Shown piece after piece: positions 34,798-45,521 of a stretch of DNA of 64,000 bases. Both the position numbers and the translations under genes were made by a program. The notes beneath the pieces are model-generated. The model was given only the letters and a program-made list of their open reading frames with translations. It had not been told where the DNA came from and did no database searches. The stretch comes from Arctopsyche grandis (lineage: Eukaryota > Arthropoda > Insecta > Trichoptera > Hydropsychidae): the NCBI RefSeq assembly GCF_051622035.1, contig NC_135358.1, positions 16,712,501 through 16,776,500 of the forward strand. The letters are read 5' to 3'. How positions within the stretch are numbered: position 1 is the first letter of the stretch; every line of letters begins with the position of its first letter.

Positions 34798-37755
34798 TTT
34801 TCTAGATCATGAAAACGTGATCAGTAATCGATTCTGAGTTCGAATCAGTCAAAATCTCGAGTTCGAATTTTCGCATGATCACAAAACTTCATCTATTGTT
34901 ACTACGTACAAAGATAAAGTAAAAATCTTACGACAGCTCGAACGAATGATGCATATTCCAGCGGCGTTTCTTACATACCCACTTCGACAGGCACACCTGA
35001 AATTGACACAGACACAGCTGCTTGGAACAACGCCTAGGCAATTTTCATCGCAAGGCTCCGAACAACTAACCTCGTGTTCTGTTACTGGATTGAAGCAACC
35101 TAGATTAACACATATTTATCGAATAATTTACAATTTGAAGCGTAAGTAATAGTTCTTTGAATAGGCTCGGATTTTAATTACATTGATCTTTTGGAACACA
35201 TATGCCATTCAATAAGACGTAGCCTGCTTTACATTCGCATCTGGGGTTGCATGGTGGTGGTGGAATCACCGGTGAACAAGCTACAGTTACGGGGTTGAGA
35301 AGCGACTGGCAATCTACTTCTACTGAGCACTGATCTGGGCACATGTTTAGTACCTCGTTCGCCGAACATATCGGTGCTACATGATCATTATTTTATGAGT
35401 TATTTTTACATGCATAAAAATAGCAAATTTCAATTTTAAACAAAAAAATCTTACGACAGCTCGAACGAATGATGCACACCCCAGCAGCGTTTCTTACATA
35501 CCCACTTCGACAGGCACACCTGAAATTGACGCAGTTACAGCTGCTTGGAACAACGCCCAGGCAATTTTCATCGCAAGGCTCCGAACAACTAACCACGTGT
35601 TCTGTTACTGGATTGGAGCAACCTAGATTAACAGGGATTTATCGAATAGCTTACAATATGAATCGTAAGTAATAGTTCTTTGAATAGGCTAGGATTTTAT
35701 TTACATTGGTCTTCTGGAACACATGTGCCATTTAATAAGACGTAGCCTGCTATACATTCGCATCTGGGGTTGCATGGTGGTGGTGGAATCACCGGTGAAC
35801 AAGCTACAGTTACGGGGTTGAGAAGCGACTGGCAATCGTCTTCTACTGAGCACTGACCTGGGCACATGTTTAGTACCTCGTTCGCCGAACAGATCGGTGC
35901 TACAAGATCAATTCATTATGAGCTATTTTTACATGCATAAGAATAAAAAAATTAAATTTTAAACAAAAAAATCTTACGACAGCTCGAACGAATGATGCAC
36001 ACCCCAGCAGCGTTTCTTACATACCCACTTCGACAGGCACACCTGAAATTGACGCAGTTACAGCTGCTTGGAACAACACCCAGGCAATTTTCATCGCAAG
36101 GCTCCGAACAACTAACCACGTGTTCTGTTACTGGATTGGAGCAACCTAGATTAACACCTATTTATCGAATAATTTACAATTTGAAGCGCAAGTAATAGTT
36201 CTTTGAATAGGCTAGGATTTGAATTACATTGATCTTCTGGAACACATGTGCCATTTAATAAGACGTAGCCTGCTTTACATTCGCATCTGGGGTTGCACGG
36301 TGGTGGTGGAATCACCGGTGAACAAGCTACAGTTACGGGGTTGAGAAGCGACTGACAATCGACTTCTACTGAGCACTGTGCTGGACACATGTTTAATACT
36401 TCATTAGCAGCACAGGTCGGCGCTATAAAATATACATAAGTTTATAAAATGTGCTAATTATTCAATAGAGCGTAATCACAAATTTATGTTTATACTATTA
36501 AAGTTTATCAAGATCGATTGGATCGCTCAAGTATAAAGTGTTAGTTCATTGTAGATGATAAACTTAAATTCGTCACATTTTCATGCCCAATACACCACTT
36601 GGGGTGTATTGGACATTATAACTTACGACAGGTCGATTGCAAAATACAGTTTCCAGTTGAGCTCCTCACATATCCACTTCTGCAGATACATTTGAAGTTT
36701 GTACAGTTGTGATAAACTTTTGCTCCTTGGCAGTTGATATCAAAAGACGTTGAACAGTTTGCAATTTGCTCTGTTATTGGATTTGAGCAACCTGGAATTT
36801 AATATACCGAGTTTTATATTGTAAAGTGGAGAGTTAATTTTTGTTAAATTATTGTTATAATTACATACATTGGTCAACTGGAACACATGTGCCATTTAAT
36901 AAGACGTAACCTGGTTTACATTCGCATCTGGGTATGCAAGGTGGTGGTGGAATCAACGGTAAACAGGCTATAGCCACAGGGTTGAAAAGGGATCGGCAAT
37001 CATCCGCAAATGAACATTGTGCAGGGCATACGTTGAGAACCTCGTTAGTGGTGCATTGTGGTGCTTAAGAGAAGTTCACAAAATTAATATTTTTTATTAT
37101 TGTTGAAAACTTTAATAAAATGCAATTGTAACTTACGACATCGTGAAACTAGAATACAGTTTCCATTGAATCTTACATATCCTGGTTTACAGAAACAGCC
37201 TTCTGAACATGGACTACTGCTTGTAATATTTGGTTTGGTGCATGTGGCATCGCAAGAACATAATTTGTATACTTCATTAGTTCCATTACACTTTGCTGTA
37301 ACATACATACTTTACTGTACATCCACTGAATATTTTTATAGAAATATTCTCGAATTCCTAAACTTACGGCAATTAGCAGGCAGAATGCATTTTTTATTAT
37401 GTCGCACATAGCCTGGTTTGCAAAAGCAACCTGCAACACATGGTTTTATAGCTGGCCTAACAATCTGTATTTCACAGTTGGGATCACAAGTAGGACCGCA
37501 CGTTTGATATAATTCGTAAGGATCTAAGCATTTAACTGAAAATATAATATACATAAAATTAAAAGTAATGAAACTGGAAAAAATACATGTATATATTTTT
37601 GGAATATCGTTTTATGCTGACAAAAAACGAAATTGAAAGATTTGTGAAATAATATAATTATGTAATAAAAAAATTGGAATACCGTATTTTGTAGTCGCGT
37701 CTGAAAATGATATTAAATTTAGCGCAACGAAAAGAGCACAAATATGTTTAATCAT
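30887..37755 (-). CDS. TIL gene 2: secreted protein with 21 TIL domains, nine B-A dyads
   Basis: 22 exons in transcript order: 37683-37755 (signal peptide, MIKHICALFVALNLISFSDA), then 37368-37535, 37137-37295, 36869-37063, 36627-36791, 36228-36422, 35978-36145, 35705-35899, 35455-35622, 35182-35376, 34932-35099, 33507-33701, 33257-33424, 32988-33182, 32738-32905, 32468-32662, 32218-32385, 31944-32138, 31694-31861, 31419-31613, 31182-31349, 30887-31071. All joints are phase 1; 3849 nt, about 1282 residues, no break. Domain order is C, C, (B-A) x9, C. B domains carry PPPP between Cys5 and Cys6, and seven of nine have an NGT glycosylation sequon. A domains have Cys5-x-Cys6, leaving no room for a normal inhibitor loop. 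Four domains have fewer than ten Cys. I infer a secreted glycoprotein, perhaps structural rather than inhibitory. The same architecture as TIL gene 1 points to a shared ancestor. Confidence 0.88.
31182..37063 (-). repeat. Nine tandem B-A exon dyads (~520-bp period) in TIL gene 2
   Basis: 195-nt B exons and 168-nt A exons (165 nt in the first dyad) alternate. The seven dyads between 31694 and 36422 are nearly identical, introns included. Start-to-start steps are 519-524 bp except where a 1.15-kb element interrupts (35182 to 33507). The outermost dyads (36627-37063 and 31182-31613) are more diverged, as expected if the array grew from its middle. Confidence 0.88.
33775..34922 (-). mobile_element. 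CCGGAAGT-box element, copy d, inside an intron of TIL gene 2
   Basis: Reverse orientation: starts attcgggtgtgaccaaccca with ttactttatttatgta, has a (CA)n run at 34749-34797 and ends ctacgtacaaagataaagta. Flanks match the sister introns (aaacaaaaaaa and aaaatcttacgac), so the insertion boundaries are clear. Internally deleted relative to copy c. The splice sites around it are intact. Confidence 0.65.
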
Positions 37756-38162
37756 TTTTTTTGATAATGATCAATGTTAATTTGTTATGTTAGCCAATAA
37801 AATACGTACTATCATTGTTTGTCCTACATGCATTTGTACCACTATATATAATATTTTAAAAATATCAAAGAGATAATTTTTCGTGATCAATTATAGTAAA
37901 ATTAAAGCTATTATAAAAATGTATCATGAAGTTGAAATTAAAGTCTTTCGAATATCACGAAAACACAATTTAATTTTTGTGATATCAGTTATCATATCGT
38001 AATAATAAAATAACACGAAGTAAGGTTTTACAAATATCATGAATTGTTTGTAATCGTGTGTAATTAAAAGTTTAAGTAACTTTTTGCTTTGACGATCGTC
38101 GTTTATAAATTCTCGATGATACAACATATTATGTAGATGTGTTTTCATATATGTACATACAT
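37756..38162. other. 5' flank of TIL gene 2
   Basis: AT-rich. Should contain the promoter; a TATA candidate is listed separately. No coding frame of note. Confidence 0.45.
37842..37850 (-). promoter_or_regulatory. TATA box candidate of TIL gene 2
   Basis: TATATATAG on the minus strand about 90 bases before the start codon at 37755. No clear initiator at the expected distance. Confidence 0.4.
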
Positions 38163-38610
38163 ATGATTCGATTTATTTTTTTTCGATTCATAGGCGCTGA
38201 TTTGATTTTTTTCGATTCAATGGATTCACTCCCACGGGGGCGCAAGGGGTGTAGTCTCATGGAGCCCCGCCAGGGGCGCCACAGGGGGCGCAGCCCTAAA
38301 AGGCATTAGCTAAGGGGGGCGCAGAGGGGCGAAGCCCTAAACGGCAATAGCTAAGGGGGGCGCAGAAAGGCGAAGCCCTAGAAAGCAAAGGATCAGGGGG
38401 GCACCGAGGGTGAAGCCCTAGAAGGCAACAAAAGAAATTAAGATTTTTTTTGATATTTTTTATTTATTTTTTTGATTTTTTTTTGAATTTTTTTTTTGAT
38501 TTTTTTTGAATTTTAATTTATTTTTTTTGATAAAATGTTTACTATTAGATTGATTAGATCATGTTTAAGCGGTTTATATTATAAATAGAGAAGCCGTGTA
38601 ATACAGCTAG
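38163..38610 (+). mobile_element. Helitron-like non-autonomous element, 5'-truncated copy
   Basis: Contains the GC-rich block gtgaagccctagaaggc and three further gaagccct hairpin units, the T-rich block and the 3' end gaagccgtgtaatacagctag followed by T. Same family as 53634-55935 but with few minisatellite units. Confidence 0.55.
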
Positions 38611-39750
38611 TATATTATAAAATTGAAATCATATTCAAATAGCAGTGACAAAGTAGGTGAGATGGTATTGCCAATTTTATGAGGAACCGTTTCAACAATG
38701 AAATCAGATAAATTGGCCAACTCTAATAGGAAAAATCAACTCAGAGTCTTAAATATCCAAATCTAATCAGCAGCACTGCAGAAATACTTCTGAATAAATT
38801 ATTTTCATTTGAGGTCAACCCAGGGCTTGACCGATGCAATCGGGGAACCTCCAATCGGGGACCGACGCAATCGGGGACACGAATAAATTTAATTTATTCT
38901 CATCCGAGAAGATTATATTCTGCCAATCACTTAGGGACCTGTAGGCGGGGTACTGGAGTGTTGACTGTATCCCGGCCTAACGAAACACTGTTGTGCTAGT
39001 TTTATAAAGTTTTATTGTTTGCCTATGGTTGTACAAAGGTATTATATTTGGGCAAAAGTATGGCGTTCAGCGGTCTCTGGATATGGTAGAGTGTCGCTGG
39101 CTCGGCATTCGTTTATGTTCAGAAGGTCTCTGGATGCGGCAGTGTGTTGCTGGCTCGTTGTTCGGCTATGTTCATAAGGTCTCTGGTCTGCTGCTGTGTG
39201 TCGACGCTTGCTGCTGTGGGTCAACTGGCGTTGTTTGGGTTGTACCTCCTTTTATAGTGTTTCTGGAATCACCTGACCGATGGTGGTTGTTGTTGATGCG
39301 TAAGCGAGGAATTTGCTTTTGTCGAGGGGTAGAATTTTCTGGAACGATTGGCGCCGTTCCGCTCGATGTAGTTTAATGGTGGTGGCGTGTTTCGACCGTT
39401 TTGGTTCCGCTCGACTGGTAGGGGCGTTCCGCTTGAGTTTAATATAATGGCTGCAGGTGTGCGTCGTCTGGGTTTCGTTCCGCTCGAGTGTGAGGGGTGG
39501 AACATTCTCGAAGGATTTGGCACCGTTCCGCTTGAGTTGGATTTGGCACCATTCCACTTGAGTTTAATATAATGGCTGCAGGTGTTCGTCGTCTGGGCTT
39601 CGTTCCACTCGAGTGTGAGGGGTGGAACATTCTGGAAGGAACTGGCGATTGATTCCAAGAAGTGCACGTGTGCGAGTTCTGCGCGGAATGTGGTTTGTTG
39701 TTGTGGAATATTCTCGAATGTTTCGATGACGATGACGATGACGAGATTCC
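38611..39750. repeat. Unidentified repetitive stretch, possibly an LTR relic
   Basis: 38820-38880 has short gcaatcgggga repeats. Around 39450-39650 a unit of about 130 bp (ggctgcaggtgt.cgtcgtct, ctcgagtgtgaggggtggaa) is repeated twice. A minus-strand TATAAAAGG near 39250 and AATAAAAC near 39010 would suit an LTR, but no matching partner is seen. The minus-strand frames are driven by the repeats and are not called. Confidence 0.3.
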
Positions 39751-39754
39751 TACA

Positions 39755-40190
39755 GACCAATTTTCATATTTTTTGGCCCATTCCAGACGCTGTAGGCTCA
39801 TTTTTTTGGTGAAAAATGGATTTGTTGTTGGTCTTCTTGCAAAAAAACCCCATTCACGTTGTTTCTAGACTTATATCAGACACTCAGAACCACTAGCCGC
39901 TATAAACTCCGATCTGATATACACGGTAGTTTTGAAGCGTTCTGAAGACAGGAACTCTTCAAAAGTTGATCTTCAGCAAATGTGGTCTTTTTCGGTCTTC
40001 CTGGACGTTTTTTTCGTTCTGCAGGTGTAGGATTTGATTTCATCTTGATATATTTGAGCACTGATGTCTTGTTGCATCCAAATTGACTAGCTATAGATTG
40101 GAAGCTGACGTGTTTGAAAGCCAAAGCCCAAAATTTTTAGTTTCTTGCGCCGCGGTCAGTTTAGGATAATTTGGCATAGTTTTAGTAAAC
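39755..40190 (-). mobile_element. Decayed Tc1-like transposon, N-terminal part
   Basis: Minus-strand fragments in order: PNYPKLTAAQE, an HTH-like FQSIASQFGCNKTSVLKYIK followed by ERKKRPGRPKKTTFAEDQLL (the GRP linker between the two DNA-binding halves), then RLEWAKKYENWSV, which precedes the first catalytic Asp in Tc1 proteins. The catalytic part is missing and the frame is broken. Confidence 0.6.
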
Positions 40191-40235
40191 ATCACGGGGA
40201 CAATGAGAATGAGCCGAATTTCAACCAATTTTTAA

Positions 40236-40370
40236 TTTTTGGGTGTGACCAGTTTTCTTGTGACCAGTTTTAGGGTGCGACCAGTTTTCTCGTGACCAGT
40301 TTTAGTGTGACGGGTGATCACGTGTGACCGATCTAGAGCGACCGGCTGTCCTGTGACCGGTTCACATTTG
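40236..40370 (+). repeat. Short tandem repeats of a gtgaccagtttt unit
   Basis: Six or more diverged copies of (g)tgtgaccagtttt.. and gtgaccg... spaced about 20 bp, next to the foldback copy 3. Function unknown. Confidence 0.6.
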
Positions 40371-40401
40371 ATTTGTAATCACCGAACCATATGTTTCGGT
40401 G

Positions 40402-40791
40402 GGGTCTACCTCACGGGCCCGAATGTGAAACGCCCGAAAACGCAAATATCGGAAGGCAAAGATCAAAAATCGAAAGATCTTAAGTCGAAAGATAGAAAAA
40501 AGGGTGCATGATAAACGGTACATACTCACTTAATTTGCACGAGCAGGATAAAACAGGAAAAAGAGGAACAGGCTTTTCCTCCCGTATTCTGCGCGCACAC
40601 ATTAATACGGGAGGAAAAGCCTGTTCCTCTTGTTCTTGTTGTATCTTGCTCGCGCAAATTAAGTGAGTATGTACCGTTTACCATGCACCCTTTTTTTTTA
40701 TCTTTCGACTTAAGATCTTTCGATTTTCGATCTTTGCCTTCCGATATTTGCGTTTTCGGGCGTTTCACATTCGGGCTCGTGACGGAGACCG
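40402..40791. mobile_element. Foldback element with 9-bp target duplication, copy 3
   Basis: 390-bp palindrome with the same arms and centre as copy 1 and a perfect 9-bp duplication GTTTCGGTG (40393-40401, 40792-40800). It lies about 160 bp upstream of the Nol6 start codon. Confidence 0.75.
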
Positions 40792-40954
40792 GTTTCGGTG
40801 GCGGAAAGATAGTTTGGTAATGGCCGTGAGTTTTATTGTTATATTTCCCCATGTGCTTTTGGCGTTTGGAGAAGCTACCGCATTTTGACATTTCGATGAT
40901 ATCAAAAACTCGAAGCTTCTCTTAATATTAGCGTTGAAACAAGTACATTTCAAA

Positions 40955-43900
40955 ATGAAATTGATGAAAAAACCTTACCGAAGAACGAAAAATGTAAGTT
41001 TTATGCTAATTATATGTATTCTAATGCGAGTTGTGTGGAGGTTATGTTTAGTCACGAGTGTTCCGCATTTTTATATGATTTTGTATATTGACATTAATTG
41101 ATTTGAAAATTATATTTGAAATTTGTAGAAGAAGGATGAAGAGAGTGGATCAGACAATAGCGTTATTGAAGAAGAACAGACGGTGAGAAATGGAACGGCT
41201 GTTGGTGTAGGGAAAAAACGCAAGATATCGTTGAAGGTCGACTTTAACCGTAAAAAGCTTAAACCAAGTAGATTGACCAAACAACCGACATCCGAAGAGC
41301 TCAACAGGTTGCGCGAGACAGAGAATTTATTCAGCTCCAATTTCTTTAGACTTCAAATCGAAGAGGTGTTTAAAGAAATCACTGTAAATCCTAAATACAT
41401 TAAAAAGTTTAACAAATGGTTATCTAAATTCAACGATTTCTGTGAAAATTTGGAAGATGGAGATAATTATGAACTGTCTAATCAGTCGTGGCTTTCCGAA
41501 TTGAACATTGAAATCCCTATATTACAAAAGCCACTCACTACCAAGGGTTTTTATAAATTTGAAAAATGTGGTCCTGCTACGATCATAGGTTCACAGTCGT
41601 TCAGTTGCAATTTAGGCCCTTCTTTGAACATTGACCTGATGGTTAAAATGCCCAAATCAATGTTTTGCAAAGATGATTATTTGAATGAAAGATATCACCG
41701 TAAAAGAGCTTTGTATTTGGCACAATTGGCATCAATATTACAAAAATCTGCACTGGTTGAAGATATCAAATATAAATTGATGAATGAATCAAATGCAAAA
41801 CCAGTTTTAACATTTATTCCAGTATGCAAATCTGGCAAACATATAAATGTGACATTGCATTTGTGTGTCGAAGAAGGAATCTTTAAATTTAGTAGATTTT
41901 CACCGTCTCGAAATAATGTACGAGAGGATTGGCGCTTCAAAAATGCCGAAAATGAAAATAGTTTAACGTCGCCTACTCCGATGTATAACAATGCTATTTT
42001 AATTGATTTAACATATGATATGAATAACGCATTGTTGAAAGAAACTATTTCTAAGTGTGAAAATATAAAGCAAGGAATTGTTTTATTGAAGATTTGGTTG
42101 AAGCAGAGACGTATTTACACATTTTCAGGATTCATTATGACAATGTTTGTAATGCATTTGATGAAAATTAAAAGGATCAACGATGCAATGAGTAGCTATC
42201 AAGTCATTCGGAACGTTTGGTCTGCACTAGGTAAAATCGATTTTTCATATCAAACTAACATACAATTCTGTCTGTTTTCGTCATTAATGAAATATTTTTC
42301 AGCTGTAAGTGAATGGGACAAACAAGGCATATCACTTTGTACGTCAGAACAGACTACTCCATGTCCGGTACTTGAGGAATTTCATGCTCATTTCTCTGTT
42401 GTATTTGTTGACGTCTCTGGATTCAACAATTTGTGTTCTCACGTAAACTTGGAAACGTACAATGCATTGAAACATGAAAGTCAGTTGGCTGTTAACTTTT
42501 TGGACAATCAAAACATAAATAGCTTCCAATCACTATTTATGACACCAGTTGATTTGTTTTTAAAATACGATCACATATTAAGGTAAACCTACATATATGT
42601 ACATATTTGAAATGTATTATCATTTTATTAAATTTAAATGCTTTTAATTATGAATTCCTTGTAGAATTGAAAGTACTGCTAAATTGGTAAGTATGGTGTT
42701 GGAAAATGTGGATGAGAAGACTAAACTCGATTGCGGACCAGACACTTTTCCATTAGTTCAGAAATATATTTGTGATCTCTTACGCAAGGGTCTAAAAGAA
42801 AGAGTGTTTTTAATAACTCCAAAATGTTTATCTTCTGATGAACTTAGTTGGCCTGTGAATGCTAAGCTAAAGAAGATGAATCCTTTGAAGAAACCATTAG
42901 TGTTTGGACTTAAATTAAACCCAGATCATGCATTCAATGCTGTAGATATAGGCCCTGAAGCAAATTTACCAGAAGCTGAGCGTTTTAGGTATTTTGTATT
43001 TTGATCATGTTAATATATATGTATATGCATATGTCGTGTGTTTTGATTGTAGTATATTTGTGAATTTATAGAGAATTTTGGGGATCAAAATCTGAATTGA
43101 GAAGATTTCAAGATGGAACCATATCTGAAGCTTGTGTTTGGGAAACAACCGCCACAATGGCTGCTAAGCGGCTTATTGTGAAAAAAATAATTTTTTATCT
43201 AATGCAGGTTAAACTTGGTTAGTAAAACATATATGTACATACATATATACTTATATATGTATAGTAAAAATATTGTTCCAATTAATTTTTACAAATTTTT
43301 GTAGGCATCGAAGAGAAGATGTTTTATTTAGCTGACCAATTTGAAACTTTTCTACACAATCATCGGTTTCAACCTGCCAATTTTGATTTTGGTACTGGAG
43401 AGGAAGCAGTTTTGAAAGTGGGTTCTGCTCTGAACGAACTTTCAAAAAATCTTAGATCGCTCACTGACATGCCTTTAGAAATTACTTCCGTTCAGGGTTA
43501 GAAACATATTGTAAAATCATTTTTGCAGTCCATGTTTCAATTGTATTTATGTATGTGTTTTATGAAATTGTAGGTATTTCGCCTGTCTTTAGTTACACTG
43601 ATCCAACTCCACCTTTAGCATATGCACCTCTCAATTCGGATAACTTCACTTGTGTTGGAAAATATCGACTTATGCCTACAGAAGTAAAAGGTGCTCCTGG
43701 TAAACGGATACGACGTACTAAATTGTTCTGTTCATTATTTACGCCAGCCCTGAAAGTCGTTATTCAAATGAGTAAGAATTTTGTAATCTTTAGATACGGA
43801 TTTTTCTTTCATATTGAGTTCGTACTACAAATTCAATAGAATTTTGATTTTGAGAAGTATACATAGTTGAATAGGCAATTTTTGTTTAATAAAAGACTGA

Positions 43901-45521
43901 ATGTTTTGTATTTATAGCACATAGTGGGAAATGGCCAGAAGATTTGGAAGCTTTGAAGTGCTTGAAGACAGCATTTTACATTCAAGTATCCGAAGCTTTA
44001 AGACATCAGTGTTCATTAACTGTTTATCCTCATCGTGACTATATAGATGTATTAAAAGACGGATTTATATTCAGGCTCGAAATTTCACACCAAAAAGAAA
44101 TATCTTTAATGATGAAGACTGTCGATAAAGAGGGTGTGACGAAATATCGCCATACCGAAGAAAGTTTAGATGTTGAATATAAATTAATGACTCTGCCTAG
44201 AATTAGGGTAGCTCTGAACGGGTATATACAATTTCTTTTAGTGAATTATTGATTAATGGACAGAATTTATGTATTTTATCGGTCATTTCAGATTGTATCA
44301 CCAACATCAATGTTTTGGACCGGCAACATGTCTTGTTAAACGATGGATTCGTTCGCAGTTGATAGATGAGTATCATTTTCCAGATATTTGTATTGACATG
44401 CTTGTGGCTAGCGTGTTTATGAATCCGGAACCTTATGAAGTTCCAATACAACCTCAAGTTGGGCTTTGGAGAGTCATAAACATGTTGGCTTCGGTGGATT
44501 GGAACACGCAGATGATATTGTTGAATTTTAACAATGACCTGGAAAGTATGTTGTCATTGTATTCTACCCATAGAGTTCAATTTCGTTTAATGAAAATGGT
44601 ATTTAACCACTGTATCATATTTTAGAAGAAGAAATTTTAGAAATTGAAACCAATTTCTCAACCTCGAGAACAACTCTACCAGCACTCTACATTGTTACAC
44701 CTTACGAAAGTAAAAAAAATAGTTCATATAGTAGATATGCTCCATCATTTAAAATATTGGCCAGGTTACAAATTCTTGCTATAGAAGCGTTAGAAGTTAT
44801 CAGTAAATCAACATTTGAGTTATCTAATAATGTAAATGTGAGTATCTAGTTTGCCAAAGTAACGATATTATTAACGTTTGAAATGTATATGTACATATAT
44901 TTAAAAAAATTATTTTGTTTTTTTATAGGCATTATTTACTCCAAATTTGGAAGGTTTCGATGCTATAATCCATATAAGAAATAATTTGAATCCACTTAGA
45001 CATTGGACTATACAAAAAAGTTTAACCAATAACGTTCCTGAAAAAATTAATTTATATAAAAAAACTGACAACGAATTAATGCCTGTTCTAGACTTCAATC
45101 CGGTTCAAATTTATCTCGATAATTTAAGGGTTAGTTTCACATTTAAAAATTATGTTATTTTACCTTTGTTCATATTATTATTGATTTTTTCATTTTCAGT
45201 CTAGCTACGGCGAATTTGCGCTATTTTTCCACGACACATTTGGAGGAAGTGAGATTGGTGTTCTTTGGAATCCATCTGCAATGGAGTCCAAGGAATTTAA
45301 AGTTTGTTTCTGTTCCACATTCTTAAGGCAAAGTTTACATTTTGATGAAAGCTAATTTATCTTTGTATTTTTAGACATCTCATATAAATGGCCGTAAGCC
45401 AATATCCAACAATGGTAAGAGTGGAATTGTAACTGACATTGATTCCATATTAGAAGGATTCCACTTACTCGGAGAGGGCTTAGTGGATGATATTCAAAAT
45501 ATAACAAATTTGTCATTGTAA
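40955..45521 (+). CDS. Nol6: Nol6 (yeast Utp22, fly Mat89Ba): SSU processome protein
   Basis: Twelve exons: 40955-40993, 41129-42582, 42665-42988, 43072-43217, 43305-43496, 43574-43771, 43918-44221, 44292-44545, 44629-44837, 44929-45129, 45200-45301, 45375-45521. The total of 3570 nt gives 1189 residues, close to the usual 1150-1200. The acceptor of exon 9 is placed after agaag (44628) because the acceptor three bases earlier gives an immediate stop. A basic N-terminus (GKKRKISLKVDFNRKKLK) precedes the pseudo-nucleotidyltransferase Nrap domains; GSQSFSC..(residues 167 on) and DLMVKMP are the remnants of the G-S and Asp motif. Later family blocks: EFWGSKSELRRFQDGTISEA, YTDPTPPLAYAPLNSDNFTC, CFGPATCLVKRWI, FFHDTFGG..IGVLWNP. 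The protein helps assemble the 90S pre-ribosome in the nucleolus. The exon chain was derived from frames and family order. Confidence 0.93.

Noticed and set aside
30887-37755. Venom toxin or antimicrobial peptide cluster of separate small genes
   Set aside because: The individual Cys-rich frames have no signal peptides or stops of their own and are joined by phase-1 splice sites behind one signal exon, so they form one gene.
39042-39812. Overlapping frames of 60-163 codons
   Set aside because: Generated by a locally duplicated ~130-bp unit; no known motif and no codon pattern of a gene.
44626-44628. Acceptor of Nol6 exon 9 directly after tttag (44625)
   Set aside because: It gives an in-frame stop within five codons; using the AG three bases later keeps the frame and restores the family sequence.
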